Of a stretch of 64,000 nt of DNA, positions 20,447-29,416 are shown one piece after another. The notes below the pieces were generated by a model. The model was not told the DNA's origin and made no database searches. It worked only from the letters and a program-made list of their open reading frames with translations. This stretch comes from Candidatus Babelota bacterium. GTDB lineage: Bacteria; Babelota; Babeliae; Babelales; Vermiphilaceae. Numbering within the stretch: the first letter of the stretch is position 1; each line of letters begins with the position of its first letter. The position numbers were made by a program, and so were the translations under genes. The stretch covers positions 53,324 through 117,323 of the forward strand of contig JAFEAZ010000016.1 in assembly GCA_018266085.1 (NCBI GenBank), given 5' to 3'.

Positions 20447-21010
20447 GTGATAGCCACATCTGACTTCAAAAAAGGCTCTAAAATCTTGTTTCGCGGCGAA
20501 CCATACATGGTTCTCGATTTTCAGCATGTAAAGCCAGGCAAAGGCGGCGCCTTTATGCGAACCAAAATGAAAAATATGATTACCGGCCTTACCCACGAAG
20601 AAACATTCCGCTCTGGTGAAAAATTCGAAAATCCAGGTCTTGCTTACCACGACATGCAGTTTCTCTATGAGGATGATGGTCTTTATCAGTTTATGGATCA
20701 AGAAAGTTTTGAACAGATTGCGCTCGAAAAGAAGCAAATAGCTGAAGTGCTTGAATACCTTAAAGAGCAGGTTGTTTATACTGTACTATATTTCAAAGAG
20801 CGCCCTATTGCCGTAACCCCGCCTATGTTTATGGAACTTAAAGTAACAGAAACAATGCCTGGTGTTCGTGGGGATACAGCACAAGGCGGCGCGACAAAAC
20901 CGGCAACCATGGAAACTGGCGTTGTTGTCAACGTGCCTCTCTTTGTTCAAGAAGGTGATCTTCTAAAGATAGACACGCGTGAAGGTATTTATATCGAGCG
21001 AGTGAAATAG
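20447..21010 (+). CDS. efp: translation elongation factor P
   Basis: EF-P relieves ribosomes stalled at consecutive prolines. The 187-residue protein opens with MIATSDFKKGSKILFRGEPY and carries the modification loop KPGKGGAF, where the Lys near residue 33 would be modified. It ends in the conserved VNVPLFVQEGDLLKIDTREGIYIERV. All three beta-barrel domains are present. It starts with GTG after AAGGA. nusB starts two bases after its stop, so the two form an operon. Proline-rich exported proteins elsewhere in the window would be natural clients. Confidence 0.96.
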   Translation: MIATSDFKKGSKILFRGEPYMVLDFQHVKPGKGGAFMRTKMKNMITGLTHEETFRSGEKFENPGLAYHDMQFLYEDDGLYQFMDQESFEQIALEKKQIAEVLEYLKEQVVYTVLYFKERPIAVTPPMFMELKVTETMPGVRGDTAQGGATKPATMETGVVVNVPLFVQEGDLLKIDTREGIYIERVK

Positions 21011-21012
21011 TC

Positions 21013-21549
21013 GTGAGCAAATCAGCAACTTCACCATGTGCCTTTGAAGAACAGATTTTCGATGTCGAGCAGCTGACTGAACTCAGCTGCTCCGATCTTA
21101 ATCAACGACAAATACGCGCACTGGTTTTCCATTTTCTATACGCAGCAGACGCCTTTGAGTACAGTGAATCTCTTGATGCCTTAATACGCAACTTTAATCA
21201 TGCCTACAAGCTGAATATTGTGCATGGCGATGCGGTTGAAACAATGGCACGCGCCATTATAGACGAACGTGATGAGCTTGATGAGCGCATCAAACCATTG
21301 TTGCACAACTGGCGTTTTGATCGCATAGGGATGAGCACAAAACTTGTCTTGCGCATGGCGCTTTGGGAGCTTAAGCAGCGCACACTGGATCATAAAATAG
21401 TTATCAACGAAGCTATTGAGCTATCGAAATGCTTTGCAGAAGATGATGCCTTTAAATTCGTCAATGGCTTACTTGATGAAGCACTCAAGGTTGATCCTTC
21501 TTTGTGTTATGAACCCAAAGGCAAAGCGGCTGACGACACAACAGCATAA
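21013..21549 (+). CDS. nusB: transcription antitermination factor NusB
   Basis: A 178-residue all-helical protein that binds boxA in rRNA transcripts with NusE. Seen: the N-terminal RQIRALVFHFLYAADAF helix, then LLHNWRFDRIGMSTKLVLRMALWEL and KIVINEAIELSKCFAEDDAFKFVNGLLDEAL, which are the diagnostic C-terminal blocks. The GTG start lies two bases after efp, so translation is probably coupled. It has about 30 extra residues at the N-terminus compared with short NusB proteins. Confidence 0.93.
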   Translation: MSKSATSPCAFEEQIFDVEQLTELSCSDLNQRQIRALVFHFLYAADAFEYSESLDALIRNFNHAYKLNIVHGDAVETMARAIIDERDELDERIKPLLHNWRFDRIGMSTKLVLRMALWELKQRTLDHKIVINEAIELSKCFAEDDAFKFVNGLLDEALKVDPSLCYEPKGKAADDTTA

Positions 21550-21589
21550 CGCTTTCTTCTTATCAAATCAGGCAAGCACAGACCCCTTG

Positions 21590-22369
21590 TTATGGCGTAC
21601 GCCATTCTGTCTCTGGTATAGGTCGTGAACGCTGCTGCAACTGCTCATGTGTAGTTTCAGCAGCCGTTGTCACACCATTAACATCAAGATGCTGTCGGGC
21701 TTTCTTTAAGATATGCTCACTTATTTCATACACAGCGCCAACTTCTGTTTTTACGCTTTTCAATGGCGTGACACACTCAAAGCTCATAAGAACGCGATCA
21801 CTGCTATCAAGTAATTGCACATAATATAAGGCCCGCGATGAGACTGTCGACCCACACGCTGCACAAACCCGCGCATAGGCTACTTCCGGCTTTTCGGTGA
21901 TGCGCTTGGCGTACGGCCCACCTTGCGTGCGATCACGCTTGCCAGGGATCGGATCAGCTTCAACAACAGTTATCTCACCGGTAGGCAAATGGTAGGTTAC
22001 GGCTTTTAAGCAGAGATCAAGTAATGGCTTAACGCGCACCTGCTCATGATCAGAGCAAGAGCTGGCATCATACTCATGTATAAATCCTCCTGCATGGGTA
22101 CGACAAAATCCCTGTTTTCTATGTCTGGTATAAGAAGCTACTTGATCAAGAGGCTCTGAACCTGCTTTAAACTCTTCGATATGGCAGTTTGCGCACCGTT
22201 TAATCTCTGACCATGAACGAGCAATACCATCTACCCAGGAGCTACCGGCATTATTACCCTTGTTAGATGGCAAGTCTCTTGGCTGATCAGGAAAAACGAA
22301 CTGTACACAAAGCATGGCACAACTTAGAAAGACAACCGCGCGCGAACTCGTAGTTGCTGTACGCTTCAT
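21590..22369 (-). CDS. secreted Cys/His-rich protein with a CxxCH motif, unknown
   Basis: A 259-residue protein with a signal peptide (VVFLSCAMLCVQFVFP). It has a CANCH motif near residue 60, which has the form of a c-type haem site. A C-x-T-H/H-x5-C-x-x-H cluster lies at about residues 89-108, and CAACG near 170. Paired Cys motifs spaced like this could equally make a secreted zinc-binding fold. A single CxxCH without cytochrome maturation genes nearby is weak evidence for haem. No family is recognised. It converges on nusB. Confidence 0.65.
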   Translation of the reverse strand: MKRTATTSSRAVVFLSCAMLCVQFVFPDQPRDLPSNKGNNAGSSWVDGIARSWSEIKRCANCHIEEFKAGSEPLDQVASYTRHRKQGFCRTHAGGFIHEYDASSCSDHEQVRVKPLLDLCLKAVTYHLPTGEITVVEADPIPGKRDRTQGGPYAKRITEKPEVAYARVCAACGSTVSSRALYYVQLLDSSDRVLMSFECVTPLKSVKTEVGAVYEISEHILKKARQHLDVNGVTTAAETTHEQLQQRSRPIPETEWRTP

Positions 22370-22516
22370 ACCCGCTCCTTATGGTATTTGGTTCTATACG
22401 TGGCTCTTGCAGATAGTTATCATTAACCTCAATACCATTGCACATGATTTATTGTCTAGAGTTGACAACAAGTCTTTATGGATAATTTAACCATGACAAA
22501 CACATCAACTCTTGTT

Positions 22517-22563
22517 TTATCTGCAGTTTATCTGCATTCTTTTATAGTTAGCCATGCAGATAA
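22517..22563. promoter_or_regulatory. three-site operator upstream of the Fic gene
   Basis: TTATCTGCA occurs at 22517-22525 and again at 22528-22536, exactly 11 bases apart (one helical turn). It recurs inverted as TGCAGATAA at 22555-22563, overlapping the start of the TAAGGAG ribosome-binding site. The downstream protein has a C-terminal winged-helix-like region, so autoregulation is the simple reading. Confidence 0.6.
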
Positions 22564-22575
22564 GGAGCCATTATT

Positions 22576-23676
22576 ATGCCGATAAAGTTCGTCCCAAACT
22601 ATGTTATTACCCCAAAAATAATGGGGTATCTCATGCGCATTGAAGCTGCAAAAGAAAAAGTGTTACACCTACCTTTGACGCCCAATGTCCTGAGATCTTT
22701 GCGAGAAACAGCCCGCCTGTATACCACGCATTATTCAACCATGATCGAAGGTAATAGGTTGACAGTTGATCAAATTGAGAGCGTGTTGCAACACAAGGGG
22801 CACTTTCCTGGGCGCGAACGAGATGAGCATGAAGTAAAATGTTATTACGAAGCTCTCACACAGATAGAGCAGTTGGCCGCGCACGACAAACCAATCACTG
22901 AAAACGCTATTCAAATAATTCATGCCTTGGTTATGTCGAATGGGAAAACTAAGGTTAAGCCAACGCCCTACCGTGGTGGCCAGAACGTAATTAAAGACAG
23001 CAGAACGAGAACGATCGTGTATATGCCCTCAGAAGCGGGCGATGTTAAACCACTGATGAGCGCAATGATCTCCTGGATCAACAAAAGCACCGACCTGCCA
23101 TGTCCCATTGTTGCAAGCATTGCTCATTACCAATATGCAACTATCCATCCTTATTATGATGGCAATGGCAGAACAGCGCGCTTGTTGACGACCTTCATTT
23201 TACACAAGGGTGGCTATGGCCTAAAAGGCCTGTATTCTTTAGAAGAATATTATGCACGCAATTTAAACGCGTATTATGAGGCTATTAGCGTTGGCGAATC
23301 ACACAACTATTATATGGGGCGCGCCGAATCGGACATTACGCAATGGATCGAATATTTTACGCACGGCATGGCAATCGCCTTTGAAAACATCATAAAGTAT
23401 ATGTCTCAAGAAGATCAACACAACTCAAGCGATCAGACAGCACTGATCAAACAGCTTGACCCAAAACAGCGCAAGGCGCTGGAACTGTTTCAAGAGTTTG
23501 AAACGATTACGAGTCAACAGATTGGTCAATTGTTTGGGTTCAAACCGCGTACGAGTGCAGCATTGTGCGCCACGTGGACAAAAAACGGTTTTTTAGAAAT
23601 GGCCGACCCGTCGAATAAAGGCAGAAAGTATACGCTGTCAAAAAAATATCAGGAACTGATTAAGGCAAAGAAATAG
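22576..23676 (+). CDS. Fic-family protein with N-terminal inhibitory helix and C-terminal DNA-binding-like domain
   Basis: A 366-residue protein with the full Fic catalytic loop HPYYDGNGRTARLL near residue 190. Fic enzymes transfer AMP or other phosphate groups from a nucleotide to a protein hydroxyl. The inhibitory motif STMIEGN near residue 54 has the S/TxxxE(G/N) form of self-inhibited class II Fic proteins. The last 75 residues (KALELFQEFETITSQQIGQL onward) look like a winged helix. The architecture matches common bacterial Fic regulators more than secreted effectors; there is no signal peptide. A TAAGGAG site precedes the ATG, and three repeated sites lie upstream. Confidence 0.9.
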   Translation: MPIKFVPNYVITPKIMGYLMRIEAAKEKVLHLPLTPNVLRSLRETARLYTTHYSTMIEGNRLTVDQIESVLQHKGHFPGRERDEHEVKCYYEALTQIEQLAAHDKPITENAIQIIHALVMSNGKTKVKPTPYRGGQNVIKDSRTRTIVYMPSEAGDVKPLMSAMISWINKSTDLPCPIVASIAHYQYATIHPYYDGNGRTARLLTTFILHKGGYGLKGLYSLEEYYARNLNAYYEAISVGESHNYYMGRAESDITQWIEYFTHGMAIAFENIIKYMSQEDQHNSSDQTALIKQLDPKQRKALELFQEFETITSQQIGQLFGFKPRTSAALCATWTKNGFLEMADPSNKGRKYTLSKKYQELIKAKK

Positions 23677-23729
23677 CTTCTGGAATAGAGGAAAACAATT
23701 CATTTTTGAATCATCTTAAAAGACTGGCT

Positions 23730-23820
23730 CTACTACGCTGCTTATGCAGCTTCGAAGTGCAGGCCTGCCATACGTAGCTTACCGAGGCTGAAGCCCCGGA
23801 TAAGCGAAGCATGGAGGAGA
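23730..23820. repeat. dispersed repeat copy abutting tRNA-Ser
   Basis: Contains ctactacg-ctgcttatgcag-cttcgaag (23730-23757) with an internal hairpin. It ends, read on the minus strand, with ctccatgcttcgct, matching the start of the 12,028 copy. Its ctccat end coincides with the 3' CCA of the adjacent tRNA gene. Confidence 0.6.
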
Positions 23821-23899
23821 GAGTGGGATTCGAACCCACGGTCCCTTTCGGAACAACGGTTTTCAAGACCGCCGCATTCGACCACTCTGCCATCTCTCC
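23812..23899 (-). tRNA. tRNA-Ser (TGA)
   Basis: An 88-nt class II tRNA with acceptor stem GGAGAGA/TCTCTCC, anticodon TGA in CTTGAAA, a long variable arm and T-arm GGTTCGAATCC. CCA follows at the 3' end. The discriminator base reads T, whereas bacterial serine tRNAs nearly always have G73. The change sits where a dispersed repeat joins the tRNA. Confidence 0.92.
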
Positions 23900-24113
23900 G
23901 ACATTATGAGTGCTCAGAAGGAAAGTGTACCAATTTTACAACAGAAATCAATCACAAAAAAAGTTGCAACTATGGTTTTGTCTCTATTGTAATCAGGCAT
24001 ACCCTCAAAGATCTTTTGCTAAAAGAACCTCTTTTGTGATACCATCAGACTCTACGCAAGACGATACGAATTATACACGCTGCGTGCATAGGTTATTTTA
24101 GGGAGAAATTATA

Positions 24114-26648
24114 ATGATTACAGGACTTTTGGCAAAAATATTCGGGACGAACAACGCTCGCCAATTGCGGCAACTGCAGCCAATTGTAGTACGTATCAAT
24201 TATTTTGAACCACAGATCAGCAGCCTCACCGATGAAGAGCTCCGTGGAAAAACGAATGAATTTAGACAGCAGCTTAGCCAAGGAAAATCGCTTGATGACA
24301 TTCTGCCGGAAGCGTTTGCTGTCGTGCGTGAAATGTCGAAACGTAAGCTTGGCCAACGCCATTACGATGTTCAATTGATCGGTGGCATGGTTCTGCACAG
24401 CGGCAGAATTTCTGAAATGAAAACGGGCGAAGGAAAAACGTTGACCGCAACGCTTCCTTTATATCTCAATGCACTCGAGGGCAAAGGTGCCCATCTGGTA
24501 ACCACTAACGATTATTTGGCCCGGCGCGACTCGCAATGGATGGCTCCTATCTTCAACGGTCTTGATTTGAGCATTGGCTGTTTGCAAAACAGCATGAATG
24601 ATCATGAACGAAAACAGGTGTATGGTAAGGATATTCTCTATGCTACCAATAATGAGCTTGGCTTCGATTATCTGCGCGACAATATGAAATTCCGCCTAGA
24701 TGATTATGTGCAACGAGATCTTAACTACGCCATTGTCGACGAAATAGACTCTATCTTAATAGATGAAGCACGAACACCACTCATTATCTCTGGTGCAGCC
24801 GACAAAAGCAGTCGTTTATATGAAGAAGCAAACAGAGCAGTCAAACGACTGCAAAAAATTGAAGATTTTGAAGTTGACGAAAAAGCACGCTCGGTACAGC
24901 TTTCTGAATCAGGTAACGACAAGCTTGAGCATGCCTTTAATGTTCAAAATTTATATGCCATAGAAAACATCACACTCTTGCATCACTGCATGCAAGCGCT
25001 CAAGGCACATGCACTGTTCAACCGTGATGTTGAATATGTGGTACGTGATGGCGAAGTTTTAATTGTTGATGAATTCACTGGCCGTATCTTGCCAGGGCGC
25101 CGTTACAGCGATGGCTTACATCAAGCAATTGAGGCTAAAGAAGGTGTCGACATAGAACGAGAAAGCCAAACCTTGGCTTCTATCACATTGCAAAACTACT
25201 TTAGATTATACAAAAAACTATCCGGCATGACCGGAACTGCTGCTACCGAAGCTGAAGAATTCCATAAGATTTATAAGTTATCGGTTGTTTCAATCCCAAC
25301 CAATAAACCAATGATTCGTAAAGATGAACCGGATCTTATTTTTCTCAACAAGAATGCTAAATATTTGGCGATCGTTGAAGATATAAAAAAACGGTACGAA
25401 AAGAAACAACCGGTACTTATCGGCACAATCTCGATTGAGACATCTGAATTGCTAAGCACCATTTTGAAAGCCAATGGCGTTGCCCATGAAGTGTTGAACG
25501 CAAAACAGCACGAGCGAGAAGCCGATATTGTTGCTCATGCAGGCGAGCCCGGACATGTTACGATTGCTACCAACATGGCAGGACGAGGAACCGATATAAA
25601 ACTGACTGCTGCTTCGGTTGATGCAGGCGGTTTGTATATTTTAGGTACTGAACGGCACGAAAGCCGCCGTATTGATAATCAGCTTCGTGGTCGCTCCGGA
25701 CGCCAAGGAGATCCTGGCGAATCACGCTTTTACATTTCACTCGAAGATGATCTAATTCGTGTCTTTGGTGGTGAAAACCTCAAGAAAAACATGGAACGTT
25801 TTGGCATGAAAGAGGATGAAGTTATTGAATCTCCTTTTGTATCGAAACAGATTGAACGCTCACAAGAAAAAGTTGAAAAACAGAATTTTGAGATACGTAA
25901 AAATCTGCTTGAATATGATGACGTTCTTAACCAACAACGCATGGTCGTCTACCGCTACCGTCGCGACATCCTCGATAGCCACGAACAGATTTATGACCTG
26001 GTACGCGATCTGATTATCGGTGCAGTGCAAGATGCTGTATCGTTCCACATCCGCCATGAAGTAACCACTGAACTACAAAGGCAGAAGACATTTGAAACGC
26101 TCTCTATAATGACCAACTGCCCAGTGGCAGAATTTGAGCGCGTTACGGGCACTACAAAAAGCAGCGATGAGCTCACCACAAATCTGATCAACTACCTGCT
26201 TGAGCAATACTCTTTATATCGCGGGCAAGAACAGCATGAAGTTGTACGAGAGGCTGAAAAATGGTTGTTGCTTGAAACGATCGACAACACATGGAAGCAG
26301 CATATGTTCAACCTTGATCACCTGAAAGAAGGTATCGGTTTGCGTAGCTGGGGCCAAAAGAATCCGTTAATCGAATATAAGCGTGAAGCATTTGACATGT
26401 TCCAAGATATGATGCGCCAGGTCAAGGCTGACATTGTGCATCATATATTCCATCTGAACCTTGAACACTTTAATCAACGCAGCCTTGAAGAGCGCCGCCA
26501 ACAAGAGCTTGATGAAGTGAGCTTGAGTGCTGCAGCATCTGGCCAAGACCAGCAGGTTGAACAACGCCGCGTTGAAGACAAAGTGGGCAGAAATGAGCCA
26601 TGCTCATGCGGTTCAGGCAAAAAATATAAAAAATGTTGTGGTGCATAA
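24114..26648 (+). CDS. secA: preprotein translocase ATPase SecA
   Basis: Motor that pushes unfolded signal-peptide proteins through SecYEG. The 844-residue protein has Walker A MKTGEGKTLTATLPLY near residue 102, the DEAD-like VDEIDSILIDEARTPLI near 208, the second helicase motor with ATNMAGRGTDIKL and LRGRSGRQGDPGESRF, and a C-terminal zinc site CSCGSGKKYKKCC, which binds SecB or ribosomes. It is a normal length and complete. The large number of signal-peptide proteins in this window makes it central to the organism's secretome. Confidence 0.98.
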   Translation: MITGLLAKIFGTNNARQLRQLQPIVVRINYFEPQISSLTDEELRGKTNEFRQQLSQGKSLDDILPEAFAVVREMSKRKLGQRHYDVQLIGGMVLHSGRISEMKTGEGKTLTATLPLYLNALEGKGAHLVTTNDYLARRDSQWMAPIFNGLDLSIGCLQNSMNDHERKQVYGKDILYATNNELGFDYLRDNMKFRLDDYVQRDLNYAIVDEIDSILIDEARTPLIISGAADKSSRLYEEANRAVKRLQKIEDFEVDEKARSVQLSESGNDKLEHAFNVQNLYAIENITLLHHCMQALKAHALFNRDVEYVVRDGEVLIVDEFTGRILPGRRYSDGLHQAIEAKEGVDIERESQTLASITLQNYFRLYKKLSGMTGTAATEAEEFHKIYKLSVVSIPTNKPMIRKDEPDLIFLNKNAKYLAIVEDIKKRYEKKQPVLIGTISIETSELLSTILKANGVAHEVLNAKQHEREADIVAHAGEPGHVTIATNMAGRGTDIKLTAASVDAGGLYILGTERHESRRIDNQLRGRSGRQGDPGESRFYISLEDDLIRVFGGENLKKNMERFGMKEDEVIESPFVSKQIERSQEKVEKQNFEIRKNLLEYDDVLNQQRMVVYRYRRDILDSHEQIYDLVRDLIIGAVQDAVSFHIRHEVTTELQRQKTFETLSIMTNCPVAEFERVTGTTKSSDELTTNLINYLLEQYSLYRGQEQHEVVREAEKWLLLETIDNTWKQHMFNLDHLKEGIGLRSWGQKNPLIEYKREAFDMFQDMMRQVKADIVHHIFHLNLEHFNQRSLEERRQQELDEVSLSAAASGQDQQVEQRRVEDKVGRNEPCSCGSGKKYKKCCGA

Positions 26649-26737
26649 GCACACTTGAGTAAACTGACCCCTGATACGGCAAGCGGCTGGTTATAAAAAA
26701 TCATGCTGACAAAAAATACGTTTCAGGGGAGCATGGT

Positions 26738-28489
26738 ATGAAACGGATCTCCTTACTACTCTGCATTCTGTTTGGCGCAAGCCTAATCGTGAACATTGTC
26801 TGTTCTGATGAGCAGCCTAATGATGATGAATACACGGTAGACGAATCTGATGAAGGCGAAGATGAAACTACTAAAGAAACTGAGGATCCTGAAGAGGTCA
26901 ATGCTGACGCTTTACAACAAAACGGTGCATCTATCTCCACGAGCACGCCAAATACTCAAACACAACCTTCTTCTCCAGAGACCGAAACTATCCCTGCCGT
27001 AACAATTCCGGCTGCATCTGCAGCAGAAGAAAAAAAACCCACAGCTGCTACCGATACCCAAGCAGCTAAGAGCACAGCAGAAAATCAAAATCCTGCTCCC
27101 TCAACACAAAACAGCTCAAGCTCTGAAACCGCTCCAACAGAAGCAGACCGAACAGATCAAGAAACAGAAAATACCACAGATAGACTCACTGGCTCAAAAT
27201 CTCCCGAGCAGAATCCTGAGGCAAAGACTGATGCAGCAACAGAGAGTACAGAGGCTTCTGCAAGCACGCCAAGCTCCACACACAGCTCTGAGACAGCACC
27301 AACAAACACCCAAATCGATTGGCCAACTACCGCATCGCAAGCGCAGACTATCTCTGAACAACCTACCACTCCAACAGAAACAGAACAACAAGAAGCGGTT
27401 ACTCTATCTGCACCTCTAGAACAGAAGACTATTGCCGAGACTCCTCAACTGGCACTAGCTACCCCTCGTGCTGCACCAGTTACCGCTCCTAACCCTCCTC
27501 TGATCTCATCATGGACTGGCGACTTCAATCTCTCACCAGGCAAACCGCAGAGCATCTCTGCACAAGAGATTGCCAATCAAACGAGAGCCTTGTCATCATC
27601 ACAAATACCGACATTGGAACAAGAGCCCGAAAATACGGTACTGACAGGGCCACTAACAGGAAAATCGCTCAAACAAGCAATGACGCACCTAGCGCCACTT
27701 GTTATGACGCGAAGCGTTGAAAAGGCGGTTGAACAGTTTACGAATTTGCCAGCAGATAGAGCTTTAGAAATCCTTGAACATCTTATCAAAACAAGCAGAA
27801 TCGATTTTTCAAAAAAAGGGAGCGGCCGCCCTTTTGAGATTAAACGGAACGATTTCTTACAGATTATTTTTGGTGTTGCCAGTCAATATCGCGACCCTGC
27901 TCTATACAGATCTTTTTTTAACCTTATCGATCAGTATCCAGGGCTTGAGCATGGCATGCGCCCCATACTCTTTATTTTAAGCATCAGCAGTTATCCGGTA
28001 CTGATTCCCGATCTAATAAACTGGCTAGAAGACAAAGAGCATACGAACTGCATCGAAGAAACAGCGCGGTACGCCATTGACCGTACAAGCGGACGCTCGC
28101 TCAGAGCTCTTGCCTCATACGTGCCTGTGCTTCTCAAACCGCTTCTTGGTTCATTACTGCTCTACGCTATCAGCGAAAAAAAACCGCGCGTCATAATAAG
28201 TGCGCTCATTAATGCAGGCGCTAACGTCAACTATCCGGACGCTTCAGGATATACACCGCTGATAAAAGCCGTAGAAATGGGAGATCTTGCCATTACTAGA
28301 CTCCTCATGAGTAATGGTGGCGATAGCGATCTTGTCGTGCAAGATGAGATCGGTTCTGCATGGCAAAAGGCAAGCGAGCTGCATAACGAGCTTATCACGC
28401 AATATCTGGAAGCACAGTACGCCAAACAACCTAAAAGAGTTCTTAGGAAGAGTAGTTTTTCAGATATAAGGGAACCAACTGCTCACTGA
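26738..28489 (+). CDS. secreted Ser/Thr/Pro/Glu-rich protein with C-terminal ankyrin repeats
   Basis: A 583-residue protein with a signal peptide (LLLCILFGASLIVNIVCS). Residues 25-270 are a low-complexity linker of Thr, Ser, Ala, Glu, Gln and Pro, and the following region is helical. Near residues 470-545 lie two ankyrin-like units, for example ALINAGANVNYPDASGYTPLIKAVEMGDLAITRLLMSN (quoted here in outline: the GADVN-, GYTPL- and A-x-x-GD-type landmarks). Ankyrin repeats mediate protein binding and are common in exported proteins of host-dependent bacteria. The 3' end overlaps the convergent tsaB gene by 47 bases. Confidence 0.75.
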   Translation: MKRISLLLCILFGASLIVNIVCSDEQPNDDEYTVDESDEGEDETTKETEDPEEVNADALQQNGASISTSTPNTQTQPSSPETETIPAVTIPAASAAEEKKPTAATDTQAAKSTAENQNPAPSTQNSSSSETAPTEADRTDQETENTTDRLTGSKSPEQNPEAKTDAATESTEASASTPSSTHSSETAPTNTQIDWPTTASQAQTISEQPTTPTETEQQEAVTLSAPLEQKTIAETPQLALATPRAAPVTAPNPPLISSWTGDFNLSPGKPQSISAQEIANQTRALSSSQIPTLEQEPENTVLTGPLTGKSLKQAMTHLAPLVMTRSVEKAVEQFTNLPADRALEILEHLIKTSRIDFSKKGSGRPFEIKRNDFLQIIFGVASQYRDPALYRSFFNLIDQYPGLEHGMRPILFILSISSYPVLIPDLINWLEDKEHTNCIEETARYAIDRTSGRSLRALASYVPVLLKPLLGSLLLYAISEKKPRVIISALINAGANVNYPDASGYTPLIKAVEMGDLAITRLLMSNGGDSDLVVQDEIGSAWQKASELHNELITQYLEAQYAKQPKRVLRKSSFSDIREPTAH

Positions 28490-29099
28490 CATGCTCCTGC
28501 GCACGCCATTGTTGATACCCATTGGTAGCAACGATCTGCAATGAACAGGTCTCAGGATTTGGTGTGGGAATATGGACACGACCACCAAGCATCTCACGGA
28601 TCAAGGCTTCATGCGAATGGACACCGTTGCCAATAAAGCGAATGGTTGTTTCTGTCAATTGTTGCAAAAGCTTTTTGAGCTCTTCGCTGCCATACAAAAT
28701 GCCCGTCATTATCTGCCCATCACTATCAACGGCATAATAAAGATCACCGCTATAAGCATTAAGTAACGCCACCGTAACGGGATATTCTGTCGTACGGTAC
28801 TCATCAAGCAATGCGCGTAAACCATCTACCGCAACGCACGTAAGATTCTGTGCCATAGCAAGACCATTGGCCGTTGCCAGCACGGTGCGTAGCGTGGTAA
28901 AAGGTCCGGGGCCAGCGTTGGCAACAATAAAGTCGATCTGGTTACTCGTTATAGACTGGCGCCTGCAGAGTTCGGCAAGGGCAACCAACAGTTGCCCACT
29001 TGCCTGAAATTTATCAACGCACAACGCGTCAACAACGGTAGTGTGCGAACATAACGCTACTTCAACCATGCTGTACGTACTATTGAGCACTATGTGCAT
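28443..29099 (-). CDS. tsaB: tRNA threonylcarbamoyladenosine biosynthesis protein TsaB
   Basis: Partner of TsaD in making t6A37 in ANN-decoding tRNAs. The 218-residue protein has the ASKH-fold start and the signature ANAGPGPFTTLRTVLATANGLA near residue 60, corresponding to the GPGSFTGLR motif of TsaB. The usual Ser and Gly of that motif are changed (PFTTLR for SFTGLR). It starts 12 bases after a zinc-ribbon gene and overlaps the convergent ankyrin gene. TsaD is not in the window. Confidence 0.85.
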   Translation of the reverse strand: MHIVLNSTYSMVEVALCSHTTVVDALCVDKFQASGQLLVALAELCRRQSITSNQIDFIVANAGPGPFTTLRTVLATANGLAMAQNLTCVAVDGLRALLDEYRTTEYPVTVALLNAYSGDLYYAVDSDGQIMTGILYGSEELKKLLQQLTETTIRFIGNGVHSHEALIREMLGGRVHIPTPNPETCSLQIVATNGYQQWRAQEHVSEQLVPLYLKNYSS

Positions 29100-29111
29100 A
29101 CGATTAATTTC

Positions 29112-29291
29112 CTAAGAACGGTTTTTACATTTTGCTTGTTGATAAAAGACACTAAACGTATCGAATTCAATTCCTTTGTCCTTTTTTAAAATGATTCTGC
29201 CACAATTCAAACATTTCCAACCATTAAAATTGAGAAAATGATCAAAAAATGATTGCAAAACCATTAGTCCATCACACTTTTTACACTTCAT
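29112..29291 (-). CDS. 59-residue zinc-ribbon protein
   Basis: I found this frame by translating the gap upstream of tsaB. It starts MKCKKCDGLM after AGGAG seven bases upstream. It has two CxxC knuckles 24 residues apart (CKKC at 3-6 and CLNC near 30-33), the form of a structural zinc ribbon. A further Cys lies near the end (AKCKNRS). No family is recognised. It is probably cotranscribed with tsaB. Such small ribbons often act as nucleic-acid-binding or regulatory adaptors, but nothing here shows that. Confidence 0.65.
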   Translation of the reverse strand: MKCKKCDGLMVLQSFFDHFLNFNGWKCLNCGRIILKKDKGIEFDTFSVFYQQAKCKNRS

Positions 29292-29416
29292 GACAGCTCC
29301 TTTTTTAAGCTTTCACTCACACAACTTCTTTAATTTTACATAGTAAAAGAAGATCTGTCTTTTTGTCAATGAGCATAAAAGTTGCTTTATAGCTACGCTA
29401 AAACAATACTAATCGA

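Noticed and set aside
23711..23893. Minus-strand frame reading [12 protein letters not shown]...
   Set aside because: This is the well-known false translation of a tRNA-Ser gene; the tRNA is the real feature.
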